64,000 nt of DNA from Ustulina deusta. Its lineage: Eukaryota; Ascomycota; Sordariomycetes; Xylariales; Xylariaceae. Made by a program: the position numbers and the translations under genes. The notes beneath the pieces were generated by a model that ran no database searches, had not been told where the DNA came from, and was given only the letters and a program-made list of their open reading frames with translations. Positions 24,401-35,650 of this stretch are shown one piece after another (position 1 is the first letter of the stretch; the number at the start of each line of letters is the position of its first letter). The DNA lies in assembly GCA_023159155.1 (NCBI GenBank), contig JAJNNX010000029.1, forward strand, positions 186,001 through 250,000, written 5' to 3'.

Positions 24401-24915
24401 TTGCCCTCCGTCTTCCAGCAAACATATTGCATTCGCAGCTGACCATACCAATCAATACAACCCCCTCCTCTTCTACTCTCCCAGATATTGATTGTTGTTG
24501 GACGCATTCATCCATCGTCAGCTCCACGGAGCCAATTAATAAGGGGACTACACACGTACACGTACACTCCCACTTACACACCCGCACGAATACCATCTCA
24601 CAACCCCCATCACAATCACAGTCACACATCTAAGCCCCAATTCTTTGGGTTTCTGTCAATTAGACTTAGCCGGCGTCAATTCACCGCTCTGCTTCCTCAA
24701 TTCGTTTATTTCTGCCCTTCGCCCGGTCGCATGCATTGCCTATTGCATCGAGCCTTGCTGTTGTTATTATCATTGCACATTGATCTCGGCAATTGAGTCA
24801 CGCCGTGTCTGGTTCCCGCGTGCGTCACCCAACTTTTGCCACCTCGCGCATTCTGCGTGCGCAAACTACTGTGGCTTACAAACCAACGCATCATCTGCTG
24901 CCTGGCCAATCTTCC
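15162..24915. other. Almost 10 kb without a recognisable gene, upstream of the SWIRM regulator
   Basis: Base composition is normal and not RIP-like, yet no open frame shows a family motif. It holds the Nudix upstream region, many microsatellites (AG tract at 15381, T run near 16747, ATC repeats near 17530, a CA tract near 21650), and repeated TAGGTACCTA-like words (19752, 20090, 21603, 22808). From about 23.4 kb to the SWIRM gene the plus strand is markedly pyrimidine-rich, with CACACA blocks and a CCATTCTCGCAG acceptor-like site near 23628-23640. That looks like a long 5' leader, possibly spliced. A noncoding transcript or a small unannotated gene is possible but unproven. Confidence 0.5.
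15381..15414. repeat. (AG)17 microsatellite, CT tract in Nudix leader/promoter
   Basis: Seventeen perfect AG units, continued by an imperfect AAG-rich purine tract to about 15466. On the coding strand of the Nudix gene this is a pyrimidine (CT/CTT) tract 220-305 nt upstream of the start codon. CT-rich tracts are frequent just upstream of transcription starts in filamentous fungi. Confidence 0.9.
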
Positions 24916-26211
24916 ATGGCTTCCGGTTCTCCAATACCGTCAATTAACATCAACTCCTCCCACACACCCTTCTCCTTCTCTCTCAGACCTTCGCCCTACG
25001 ACAACAAATCATCCATCATGGCGTCGATGTCTGCCAAGCTCCCAGAGCCTAAGAAGCCTTGTGACATCAACAACTTGATGTCGCCGCCCGAACCTCCCAA
25101 GCTTGAATCGTTCGCGCATCACAACAACAACCGCAATAACAACATAAATATGTCCAAGCCCATCGACGCCGTCATGTCTGATGCGCGACGACTCCCGGGT
25201 GCCGTCCAACCGCTGTCCCCGCCCATCTCGCCCGCCACCAAGCCCGACGACAATGTCATGAACGGTGTTGTGACGTCCGCGAAAGACCCGATTCTATTCC
25301 CACCACACGATATTACAAATTCCCCTCCACCGCAGCCTCTGTTCGTACGAGAGCAATCCGCCGACGCCAGGCAGATCGTACATCATGTCCTAACCCGGCC
25401 TGCCGAACTCTTCCAGAACGCGACCCCACCTGAGCAGGACGATTATGAGTTGGTCCTGTATTTCCAGTCGCAGGTCATGAAGAAGTATCTGGCGAACCCC
25501 AGGTCATGGCTCAAGAGGGAGCGCGCCCTCCTCATCGCCGATCGACAAGCTCAAGCGCGGCAGAGACATTTCAAGCTGCAACCTATTTTGCCCGCCAAAA
25601 CCCAGCCGATTCGCAAAGAGGTTCAACGGGCAAAACCTGCCAGGGCACCCAAAGTGACGAAACCCACTGTGGCCAAGCCTACACCTACCAAGCCTCGACC
25701 CATTCGCGCGGGTCCTGGCCCTGTTGGTACTTCTACCGCGGCCGCGGCCGCTACCCCTGCTGGGTTGACCAAGCACATCGCGCGTGCACCCAGCTCGACC
25801 CCGGACCCTTCACCCCGCCGCGGGACTACACAGACTCGGGCGGATGATGACTTCGAGTCAGTTCCGGACTATTGCCCACCACTAGACTCTATGCCTAGTA
25901 AGTTGAACAATAGCCTCAGGATGGAGTGGAAGACGGGAATCACGGATCTCAGCAACGACCCCCACCGTCATCTCCTTCACGAAGAGGAGATTACGTTGGC
26001 GTCTAGTCTGCGATTGACCGCCGCCGTCTACCTGACTAGCAAGCGACGGATCTTCGTCAGACGCCTAGAGTGTCTCCGTGTTGGTAAGGAGTTTCGCAAG
26101 ACGGATGCGCAGCAAGCTTGCAAGATCGATGTGAACAAAGCTTCCAAGCTCTGGACCGCCTTCGAAAGAATTGGATGGCTCGAGAAGTCCTGGGTCGCCA
26201 AATACCTGTAA
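24916..26211 (+). CDS. SWIRM-domain protein (Fun19/Laf1-like chromatin regulator)
   Basis: Intronless 431-aa protein from ATG 24916; an alternative ATG at 25018 (MASMSAKLPEPKKP) is equally plausible and would remove 34 residues. The N-terminal two thirds are low complexity: Asn/His-rich around residue 70, PLSPPISP near 100, and a Lys/Pro/Thr-rich basic stretch near 235-265. The C-terminal about 85 residues form a SWIRM domain: SSLRLTAAVYLTSKRRIF, then GKEFRKTDAQQACKIDVNKA, then SKLWTAFERIGWL. SWIRM modules of this compact Fun19/YOR338W/Laf type bind DNA or nucleosomes and occur in Clr6/Rpd3-type deacetylase complexes; that role is family knowledge. No other catalytic domain is seen. The gene sits alone, with about 9.8 kb upstream and 2.7 kb downstream free of other genes, which suggests complex regulation. 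Confidence 0.88.
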   Translation: MASGSPIPSININSSHTPFSFSLRPSPYDNKSSIMASMSAKLPEPKKPCDINNLMSPPEPPKLESFAHHNNNRNNNINMSKPIDAVMSDARRLPGAVQPLSPPISPATKPDDNVMNGVVTSAKDPILFPPHDITNSPPPQPLFVREQSADARQIVHHVLTRPAELFQNATPPEQDDYELVLYFQSQVMKKYLANPRSWLKRERALLIADRQAQARQRHFKLQPILPAKTQPIRKEVQRAKPARAPKVTKPTVAKPTPTKPRPIRAGPGPVGTSTAAAAATPAGLTKHIARAPSSTPDPSPRRGTTQTRADDDFESVPDYCPPLDSMPSKLNNSLRMEWKTGITDLSNDPHRHLLHEEEITLASSLRLTAAVYLTSKRRIFVRRLECLRVGKEFRKTDAQQACKIDVNKASKLWTAFERIGWLEKSWVAKYL

Positions 26212-28961
26212 AGAGGCGAGACGCGCGACATCACCACTGGACATTGTGACTGATCCATCTGGCATGGTTCGCATGATTGTCTCGTCTCCCGATCTCTCAT
26301 ATTTCTCCCTAAAGCGACGAATTTTTGTCGCTACCCTTTATTGCCATCATCACGTAGAGCATGTCGCTCTGTTCCCTTCCAAGGACTTGGGTAGATATTT
26401 TCCAGCGATTTTTTTTTTTTTTTTCGCCACCAGATTGGCCTTTAGCGATACGCTCGATTTTTTTGTTTTGTCCGGGCCCTTAGTTTGGTATCATCGACTT
26501 TCACGTCTCTGGAGGCCGTCATCCTATTTGGAGAGGCAGGTTATTTATCTTTTTTGGGCGGATTTTTTCTTTCCACTCGGTCTGGTTTCACGGCACATGA
26601 CAGCATCAAGGGATTCTTACATTGATACCCGGAGTGCACGAATTCCCTATTGCAGGGTCACCCCACTCCACACACATATTACCATTATCATGATAGGATT
26701 TTCATGACATTCAGGCAGGCAGGAAGGTGGTCGGCAGGTCGGTTCGGTTCGGTTTGGTTCGGCTGGTACGGTTATGGTTTGGCATGGGTATGGATTCAGT
26801 CTGATTTGGGGATTTGACGATTTGGGAATTTGAGGATAACTAACCTCTGCATCATGTAACGGCGTTGTACAGAGAGGACCCGGCAGAGATTGAAAGAGGG
26901 GGGTCGCCTATCTGATCTTGAACCTTGTTTGATGTTGTCCCCCCCCCCTCTAATTACACGGGTCGGGGAGACGATAGATCACGACGTCTACGGAAATTTG
27001 ATTGCGAACACTTTTTTGGATTGGGGAGCATAGGAGGTCTTCGCGCAAGCGGATGATTGCAGGGAACGGAAAGGCATCCACCATACCTAGGCTACTATTG
27101 CCATTTATTAGAGACCAGATACTAGATATCTCTCTACTTGCCAGGCCCATCAACCGAATGAAGCAGATTGCTCATCGTCACACGCATTACGCGTCAAGTA
27201 CGACCAATTGTCTTCGCCCGATGAATCCTGTGTGAATTCGAATTGTACACATGCAGACGATATGGGCACTCGAGCATAACCAGAGACGGCAGATTCCATA
27301 CGCCATGGCGTGTTCTCAATAGCGATAACAGAGAAAGGGGAATCTCACATGCATTCCCGAACGTGCCAAACCACGGGCTGTTGGACAAGGCCCCCGGCCC
27401 ATCCCACTGCATGCCACCTAGCACAACCTTACCACACATCACCCTTCCGCTTCCAGCCCTCGCCATTGTGGCGATAAGATTAGGCAAGGTTAGGCAGGTT
27501 ACTTGGCGGGGTCGCCTGACCATGTCTTGTCCGCCCCTCGTCCCGACGGGTTGGTACCACAAGCCACCTTTACTACGTACCTACATAAGCTATAATAATA
27601 CCTATTAGTAGTGTACTTTTTTCCGTGTACACCACGGTACCTATCTGGGAAGGTACCTATGTAGCTTATCCTTAATACACACCCACATTATCTCGGGATA
27701 AACTCCTCAGGGACGGCCTGCGCAAGCCTGATGCAATGTATTGCCAGGAGTTAATCTACCAGTCTGAAATTCATTCGCGGTGAAGTTTCAATGATGCCTC
27801 AATTACGTTTGGCGGTCGGACAAGTAAGTGCCAGAGTGAATACATGGTGAATCCGAATATTTGGAAAAAAAAAACCACGTGTGCAGTGCCTACTGCATGG
27901 CTACTTTAGTTCAATGCAGCGGGGGGAGGACAAGACACCGGGTGGCCTGATTGAATTGGATTGAATTAAATTAAGTCAATTAAAACAACGCTTCCGGCGA
28001 CTGCCGAGATATGTCCTACTACGTACTACCTATGTTATGTATACGTAGGCTGGTACTGCGCTGTTCAGTAGCATCGCGAAATGCTCCGATTACAGTCGTG
28101 CAACGATGATGCAGAACTGCGGCAAACCATCGCAACATGAGCTGGATAGAGAAAGTGAGCCCCGTCCTCCGAGAATCTTTACCTGTATATACCAACATAA
28201 GTTATCGAAACCTTGGCATCTATGGCCACCAATTGACCTCCGTAGGACGCAGATAGACGCGTATGATCATGTTCGCAGAAGAGAGGGGAGGGATGACTGA
28301 CTCAGAGCACGGAATCACAAGCATTGATCCGCCCTCTCGGCAGCGTTTCAACCTCCATCGTGGCCGGCTGCACGGGGCAGTCGTGCGACTCGAGAGAACA
28401 TACACCGACATGACAACAGTAAAGTCCGCGCGAGCACGAGCACTCGGAGAACTGACACTGTGGTACGTATGTGTGTGGGTTGGTTTTGGTATTTGGAATC
28501 CTGTTTCAGCATGTCGTCGCCGTTCCGCCACGCCACGCCACGTAGGGAACTCAATCGCGGCTTTGCTATGGAATGGGTAATACAAGTCGGTAGGTAGGTA
28601 GGTAGTACTTTTTTCTCTGACCAGCACATGATGCGACGGGATGATACCCGATTGTCGGTCTGGCTGGATGCAACAGTCGATATGACCATTTGCGAAAGTA
28701 TCTTGACTCTCGACGACTTGAGCCGGTCTCCGCGTCTTACAGATAGGATAGATGTACCACCAGAAGAAGAAGTAAATACGGAATCAGGATCGAAAACTCG
28801 TCGCCGAGCCGCCGCTCCTGCCGTTTTGAACGGACTGCACAATGAATGGTTCAAGCATATGTATGTGATGGCGGGAATCCATCTTCGTCATAGTCTCGAC
28901 TCGAGGTCGGATAATCTAGTAATTTTATTCATTGATTGATTGATTCATTCAGTCATTCATT
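26212..28961. other. Intergenic stretch after the SWIRM gene
   Basis: No gene recognised. T-rich sequence at 26400-26580 probably belongs to the 3' UTR. A C run lies at 26939-26948, an A run near 27865, and a GGTAGGTAGGTAGGTAG tract near 28590. A tetranucleotide (ATTG/ATTC)n tract at about 28930-28962 abuts the end of the dehydrogenase pseudogene. Confidence 0.55.
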
Positions 28962-29729
28962 CTACCGACCCATAGTAATAGTACACTCTCCGTCCACGCC
29001 CATAGTCTCGCCATTCATGTCCTGATTACACACAACACCCAGCACGGCCTACGCCATATCCTCGTCGCGTCCAGGCCGAGCAGCCGGGTCCTTCTCCGCG
29101 TACTTCTCCGCCGCGAGCTCGCTCTTCTGATCGCCCTGGCTCTCGCCGGGCGCCGCGGCGTTCACGCGGACGGGGACGCGGTTCCCCGCCACCATCTCGG
29201 CCGCCAACAGGCGCCTGGGGTGGTTGGCCGCCGCCTTGCTGGCATTGTACTGGAAGTGGTGCTGCGAGGCCCGAGACGGACGTGACGTTCACCACGTCGG
29301 CGCTGTTGACGAGGATGTGCAGGCCTCTAGGCTCCTGTGACGCGATCGCGCCGACGAGCTCCCCGATCCCCGCTTGCGACGTTATGTCGGACTGCACCGG
29401 GGTGATGGTGTCCGGACCCTCCAAGTACGTCTCCGCCACGCGGGCAAGCTTCTCGCTTGTCCGGCTGGTCATGTATACCTTTGCGTCGTTGGCGACGAGG
29501 GCCTAGGTTAGTTATCATGAGACCGATGCCCGAGCCGCCTCCCGCGCGGACGATGTCGAGCGGTTAGCTACGTCGGGTGCCATGGGGGTTTGCGATCGAC
29601 TGTGATGACAAGTCCTGGCTTTTTTTGGCGGAATAGGAGAAACTTACATGGTACGAGGACGACATGACGCTTGCAGTCGAAAAGACGATCTCTCGTCAAG
29701 TTCTTGTTGACGAGGTTGGTAGAAGACAT
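28962..29729 (-). pseudogene. Short-chain dehydrogenase/reductase pseudogene
   Basis: Read leftwards, the pieces of a fungal SDR appear in order but in different frames: MSSTNLVNKNLTRDRLFDCK and the end of exon 1 (29729 to about 29651), a GTAAGT intron donor, the Rossmann glycine motif GSGIGLM (about 29540), ALVANDAKVYMTSR, LHILVNSAD (NNAG equivalent), the catalytic YNASKAA, PAARPGRDEDMA, and a C-terminal NGETMGVDGE-like block. Damage: the expected intron acceptor is altered (CGG where CAG is expected); a 4-bp insertion near 29510-29520 shifts frame; the segment between the NAG-like motif and YxxxK (about 50 residues, with the catalytic Ser) is missing, with another shift; and a TAG at 29049-29051 stands where family members have Gln, after which the C-terminus stays readable. 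Non-functional oxidoreductase relic. Confidence 0.8.
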
Positions 29730-30953
29730 CCTGGCGGTTTGCAACGGCGTCGACGTTCGATGACGCGACCGTTGGGATTGGACGGCGATTGAGGAGAGCG
29801 AGCGCTCGTTGCGCAATATTTGAAGAGTCGAGAGCTCCCGGGGCAGATCGTAAGACGATAACTCTCTTACCGTAGTGACGATACGGCGTACGAGGGGTGA
29901 AGTCATGACGTCGAGATTGTTTGCTTGTTCGTAATGAGGATGGGGAGTACATCCTGTCAGGCCTGGCAACGTGGTAGATGGGCGACATAATCATCAGAAT
30001 ATGCTACACATGTGTAATAGATAATGACGAATCTCGATCAACGTCGTGCCTCGGTCGGCATGTTTTCTCCGGCAAGATGATTCATGACAAGAAGGCGATG
30101 GACGATTTCTATTGCGTCATTTGCGGTGCGATCGATGACCCAAGAATTGGTAGTGCAGCTGTGAATTGGCAAATGTGTATGTAGTCCTCGATGCAGTGAT
30201 TGGGTTCAGCCTGTGCCGAGCGAAAGATGTTGGCGTGCATGCAAGTTGAGTGGAAATATGACCACTACAGATTTTTGCTTGTTTTTCTTCTCTCCTAATA
30301 TATTCGTTTATTTATGTATTTGATTCGGCGTAGCTTTAACGCAATGTCCGAATTCAACACTCGCTAGGTCCAGTTTCTTGACAGCCTCGACTTGTGTCTC
30401 GTGTTTCTAGCACGTTTCTCTTGATGATCTAGTCAAGACGCTCGTTTGGATTGATAATATTATGGATTGAGATTCTTAGCCAGCTCATTAGTCAATTCCC
30501 AGTATATCACGTATAAAGAGGGTGGGTGACAATAATATCGAGACGAATAGAAGATTGTTGAAATACTGCTGCTTACTGAGAGGATCGGGGAGAGCTGTAA
30601 TCTTGGTTTTCATCAAAGACTGAGATATGTTATATGCTCGCAAGAAAAAAAGGATAGCCGACACTTCCTAGCGCTCATAGGATCCCGGCCTATCTATCAT
30701 CGGCCCGTAGAACTTCCCGTGGTCCCGTAAAGCTAGACGGCATCCATTATATTTATTCGCTTCAGAGAGCAGGACTATCACGGAACGGCCCGCTACCGTC
30801 CTGGGATCATGAAGCTTCCTCCAAGCACGCCTTCAATACTTAGTACTGAGTCAGCTTTTATCAGTCACCGTAAGGGTTTTTCTACGGCTGTGTAAAACTA
30901 GTATCTTACCTAATGCCTAGCGCCGCGCGTGACGCGACTCATCACCGCGGCGA

Positions 30954-31077
30954 TATAAATACAAAGTCGCTGTTATCCTCATATTGGCTTTTAGCAACGC
31001 TAAAACTGCCGCCCACTCTCTACTCACCGGCGGTCTCAAGATTCAACCGTCCGAGGAGGAAGAATAAAATGGTAAGT
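30954..31077 (+). promoter_or_regulatory. Possible core promoter, leader and start codon with splice donor
   Basis: A perfect TATAAATA is followed about 108 nt later by AATAAAATGGTAAGTG, an ATG at 31069-31071 with a consensus donor immediately after it. Genes with an ATG-only first exon are known in fungi, and an acceptor-like TATATACAG lies at 31144-31152. The reading frame after that acceptor stops within about 40 codons, so no complete gene can be built. It may be a relic promoter or chance. Confidence 0.25.
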
Positions 31078-34000
31078 GTAGGTTGAATATCGACACACAG
31101 AAAAGGAATACGCAAGCGGGGAGGTCAGGGGCCGCGTGTAAAATATATACAGATTACGATGGTAAGGGTTCTAACTATTTTGGCGTTGATTCATCAGTCA
31201 TTCCCAACGGCGCGTAGGATGCGCAAAATAGTGCGAGGGCACTATAGTCCCATACTACAGCACGGGCATTAGTACTTGATACCTGTTCACTTAAGATCAT
31301 ACAACTTAGATAAGGATGTGAGCTAGATGAGAAGCTGCCGGGCTTGTAGATGTCCCGGTGGTGCCAGCCATAGTAGCCTGAGAAGTGGTGGTACAAGCAC
31401 TCGAGGTGCCCATTATGTAGCTCCACCGCTCGAGCCGCTGGGAACAAGTTCGTTGTGACAGCATATCCAGTAATGGTATCTGCCTCGAGACAATTGACGT
31501 GGCACAACCCCGTCAGGTATGTCTCGTCATACAGCAGAGGTTGAGGAGATGCCTGAGGGATTCGGGTTCGTGCTACCAGTTGCGCCAACGAGGTGTAAGC
31601 CCAATCACGTCTGCTCAATCTTGAAACTTTCTGCACGATATATACAGAGGATTTGGGGGAGACGTGGCAGTGCTGACGTTACTAGCTAACTTGAATGCCT
31701 CTTTGGTGATGTTGTACTGGGCTGTGATAAAGGCTATCAGCCTTGGTATTCCATTTCGCGACGAGGGTCTAGCTTGGGGCTGAGTCTTATAATCCGGCCG
31801 AACGGACGTTCACCGGGCCGTGGTATCCGTGCTTTGTATGTCCCTCATGGCTCACCACTATCGGAATGGATCAGGGCTCTCAGCATTAGAGTTGGACAGA
31901 ATCTGCAAGTACATCATCACTAAGTCGAGCTCGTTAAGGCACCCGAAGCACATGATAATGAATTTCACCTATGTCAGGCTGCCGTAGTGTGAATATATAT
32001 TGTTGCGCAAGGAGCCTAGAACTACACAGGTGATATGTGCCGATAATATACAAAACAACTTTGTTCTGGTAGCCACATAACGCTACGTGTCTAATTTTGG
32101 CGAACTTGAAGAGGAAGATAGTGCCGGCTTGCTGCTAATGCTAGTTAGGTGAGTGTAGTTGTGGGTGTACGAGGTCAGTTTCAAGGGCCCTCCTCGCACA
32201 CACACAATGTCCCAATCGCCTTGATACAAGCGTCTATCCTGAATTAATCATTTCACGACCTCACGAGCTAGCTAAGAGCCTGCATATATAGTCTTAACAC
32301 TATAATCATAGTTTGCGTGCTAAAGCAGGCCTAGCGAAAGTGGTCCCCATTTCAAGCCTATTTACACTATATAAGCGCAGTTGGTTCCAATCCCGGACCG
32401 TTGGGTCCGTTATTGACGGTACCTTCCGAGCCGATAGCCAACGATGGAGATGCCGGCGCCGGTCATTATGCCAGGGTAGCCAAAATCAGCTATCTTTTGA
32501 ACGTCACAAGGGCATTTAGTATCTTCAACTCTAGGAAATCCTTAATATAAATCAAGCTAGTCTACCTGTTGGCATTCAGTCCCACATTGACCTTGACTCG
32601 TTACCTTGCAACGAGGTTGCTAAGGAGATAAAATGTATAAGCTAGTATAGCTTGATAGAAATCTCACATGTTCACCTGGCACTTACCGGGCTCGTTGCTA
32701 GTGCGCTTTGTTCAAGATACCTAATGAGACCCAACAAGATTCTATTACCCATTCGGCTGACAGTGTGTTTTCATTCCCCGGGTACATTATAGAGAAGAAC
32801 ATAGTCTACCGGCGACACCGCGCAAATGCCATCATTTATCTACGATTATTGGAAGATAAGTACATAGATAGGGGCGGCCGACGAAGGGGCTTTGGGGCCC
32901 TTCAAGGGGTCACAATTGTCAATTCCTGTACCCTTCATAGTAGACGACTCAACGAGAATTTGAGACTTAGCTTCATACTGTTTACCAAGTGTGAGCGGTT
33001 TCGAAGTTGTTATAAAACAAAATTCTTCTCGGCTTTAATCTAGGGAAGGATTTGCACTCTAACTACAAGTTTAGTTGATAGATTAGCAAATCATACGTGG
33101 TATTGCTGTGATATACGAACGAATCAGGTATATAAATTCCTTGATATACATGCTCTCTCAAGCTCAACTAGTTTACTGTATAGGATTATTAGAGCGAAGA
33201 AAAGCGGTGTTAGGAAATCCCATGTTCTTACACTTTTCTGGCAACTCCCTTATTAAATCTGGCAATAATGCGAATACCCAAGAGTTACTTGTGATCTTTT
33301 ATCCACACCCCACAAGAGACAAGTGTGTGTTATTCTGAAGTCCACATTAGATATTGAGCTTCCCTCTCTACAAGCTAATACAAAAGAACCTTCAATTATG
33401 GGTTTGATTAAACTCTGCGGCTAGCTATATTGACTGACTACAAGCTCGAGGAACTATTCCTCATTTTGGACAGCCCCAATGCAAGATTTCAACATCCGCA
33501 TTGGGAAGCCCATCTTTTCCCAGCAATTGTCATAACCACCCAGGTCAGAGAGGGAAAGACGATAATTGAGTAGACCGAAAGGTCGCGACTCTTGAATCCT
33601 GATACCTAGGTGTGGCCCCCGGTACGTGGATTCCGTGTTAGCCTTAGGTACGGCGACCAACAATAAGAAAGGGCGGTGAGAATTGTTGCTGCAATGAAAA
33701 TTATTCTCCCAAGAGGGTGACATTGATACGCCAACAGGATTTGTTGAAGATTTCTGGAGCTGATAGCTAAGACACAATGCCACCAGCATTTCATATCTTA
33801 TTCTACATTGCATATCTCTCAATATGCCAAGGGGTGGTTAGTATTGTAAGATTTCAACTCAGTTCGACTTGCCCTAACTCCCCTTAGCACACAGATTTGA
33901 CACAATGTAGACCTGATACGAAAACTATTGAGCTTCATTACATGTTTGGTCACGATAGAGTGGCGATAAAACTCAGGGCCTGTCCTTGTTCCAGGACATC

Positions 34001-34103
34001 CTCACCTTGTCCGTAGTGGGAACCGGTGATTGATAAAACAGTATTCTAGGTAGCTAAATCAAGGAGAATGAAAAATCTATGCAGTCATCAAAAGATGATA
34101 TGG

Positions 34104-34167
34104 GAGCCCTCATTTGAGCCCTCATTTGAGCCCTCATTTGAGCCCTCATTTGAGCCCTCATTTGAGC
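34104..34167. repeat. 12-bp tandem repeat, 5.3 perfect copies
   Basis: Unit GAGCCCTCATTT repeated five times without mismatch plus four bases. The unit length is a multiple of three, so it reads through in frame on the plus strand as a four-residue peptide repeat, but no gene around it is supported. Confidence 0.95.
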
Positions 34168-35650
34168 AGGAGTATTGAAAATGAGACCTACCCGTGTTGG
34201 TCTCGTGCTTTAGCGAAGAGGCTGAATGGTGGCACATGCCTATTCAACAACTGGCCACTAGATACTGTCGGCTATCTCATGTGCTTGCAATGTACAACAA
34301 CAATGTCGTACCATAATAGGTAATCAAATCCGACAGTGGCGGTGAATAGGAACATACTGTAGCATAGGCAGATGTACTATATTATGTCGTAAGATTATGC
34401 ATACCGGTAAATGCATCGACCCATGGCCGCTGGTGCGGGTATAAGCTCGGTAATAATTACAACTTGGGTGAACATAACTGATGACCATGCGAATGTCCAC
34501 TGTCCTGCTTCGAAGACAACGTTGAGACGGCGTTATCTAGAATCGGGATAGAACGTACACGGAACGAACGGCAACCAACGATGACTAGCCTTCGAATTGC
34601 AGAAAGCCAGGCGGATAAGCCCATAACCTTATTGGGGGATCACTAACGCTGTTTGCGCTCAAAGAAATTACAATGATGGGGCATAATCCGCCCAGCAATA
34701 GACACTAATTAACAAGTAGTGTAAGTAAAGCGTTTGAAAATAACACTTCTTTCTCTTCCCTAAAATTCGACTGAGAATTTGATATTTTAGACAATTATAA
34801 ATATAACCCAGCCAACTACAAATTTGGTAGTACTTCCAAGTGAAAGTAAAGCTAAAAATGACGAATAGAAAAGGACTTGCCCTTCCAATTTGACAAAAGA
34901 TATACTAAGTGCAACACAACATTCATGTTTGGGATTTGAGAAATTACACGCCGTGATCCCTATCCTCGTGTTTCAAATAACCCTGGTTAATTCCTTGCCA
35001 TGACTAGCTACTTAGTGTGCCAGTATCGCTATTCACCTTCCTACAATTGACTATACCGATTAACAACTAGTGACTGTTGGCTGCACTACCGCCAAATGCC
35101 GGAGAAAAGGAGTTCTGCTTGATGATTGTTAGCTTGGTACTTGAAGCTTGACCGTACTTTAGCGTAGGACTCATGCAGTGTATGGGGGGAAATGGGTCTA
35201 GGTTGACATCCTCTTTAGCACTACCTAGTTACACTATCAAGATAAGTACCTCATGAGATTCGTGCTAACCGCCTTGGCTCATTTTTCTCATCAGTTGAAA
35301 AGTGCTTGAGTAGGTAGCTTGAATGATCTGCCGTATAGTTACTGTGTTTGAACAGACCCTGGACACCCCCGGGACACCCCTGGAAACTAGCGTAGCGCTA
35401 ACGACATCATCCTGGTGGCAAATGAAACACTACTGTAAGGTTAATTATCCCAGTTAAGAGTTCATTCAGGAGAGGCTGTACAATATGGGGAAGCAGGGGT
35501 CCCTGGCTTATTCCCCACGTGTTGGTGTTGACGCGCAGATAACTCTGCAGGACTACACTAAGGTCGCATTACAATGATCTCGAATTAAGAAGAACTACCC
35601 GATTACCCGCTGGAACTCCGATAAAAGACAACCCCGGCATGACGCTTACA

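Larger units (their letters stand above)
29730..35650. other. 6-kb accessory stretch with no supported gene
   Basis: Lower-GC sequence with no recognisable protein. Noted inside: a TATAAATA box at 30954-30961 followed by an ATG-GTAAGT start/donor pair at 31069-31077; open frames of 153 codons (31175-31636, minus) and 122 codons (33454-33822, minus) without known motifs; a peptide-like patch on the minus strand at about 32408-32530; and the 12-bp tandem repeat at 34104. It looks like decayed genes or old transposon sequence. Confidence 0.5.

Noticed and set aside
31175..31636. 153-codon minus-strand open frame
   Set aside because: One or two frames of this length are expected by chance in 64 kb of this composition; no motif, and neighbours do not extend it. 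Kept only as a note in the gap entry.
33454..33822. 122-codon minus-strand open frame with protein-like composition
   Set aside because: The peptide does not match a family I know and no exons can be joined to it; possibly a relic, but unsupported.
34104..34167. Short direct repeats considered as a CRISPR-like array
   Set aside because: The units are adjacent without spacers and the genome is eukaryotic; this is a minisatellite.
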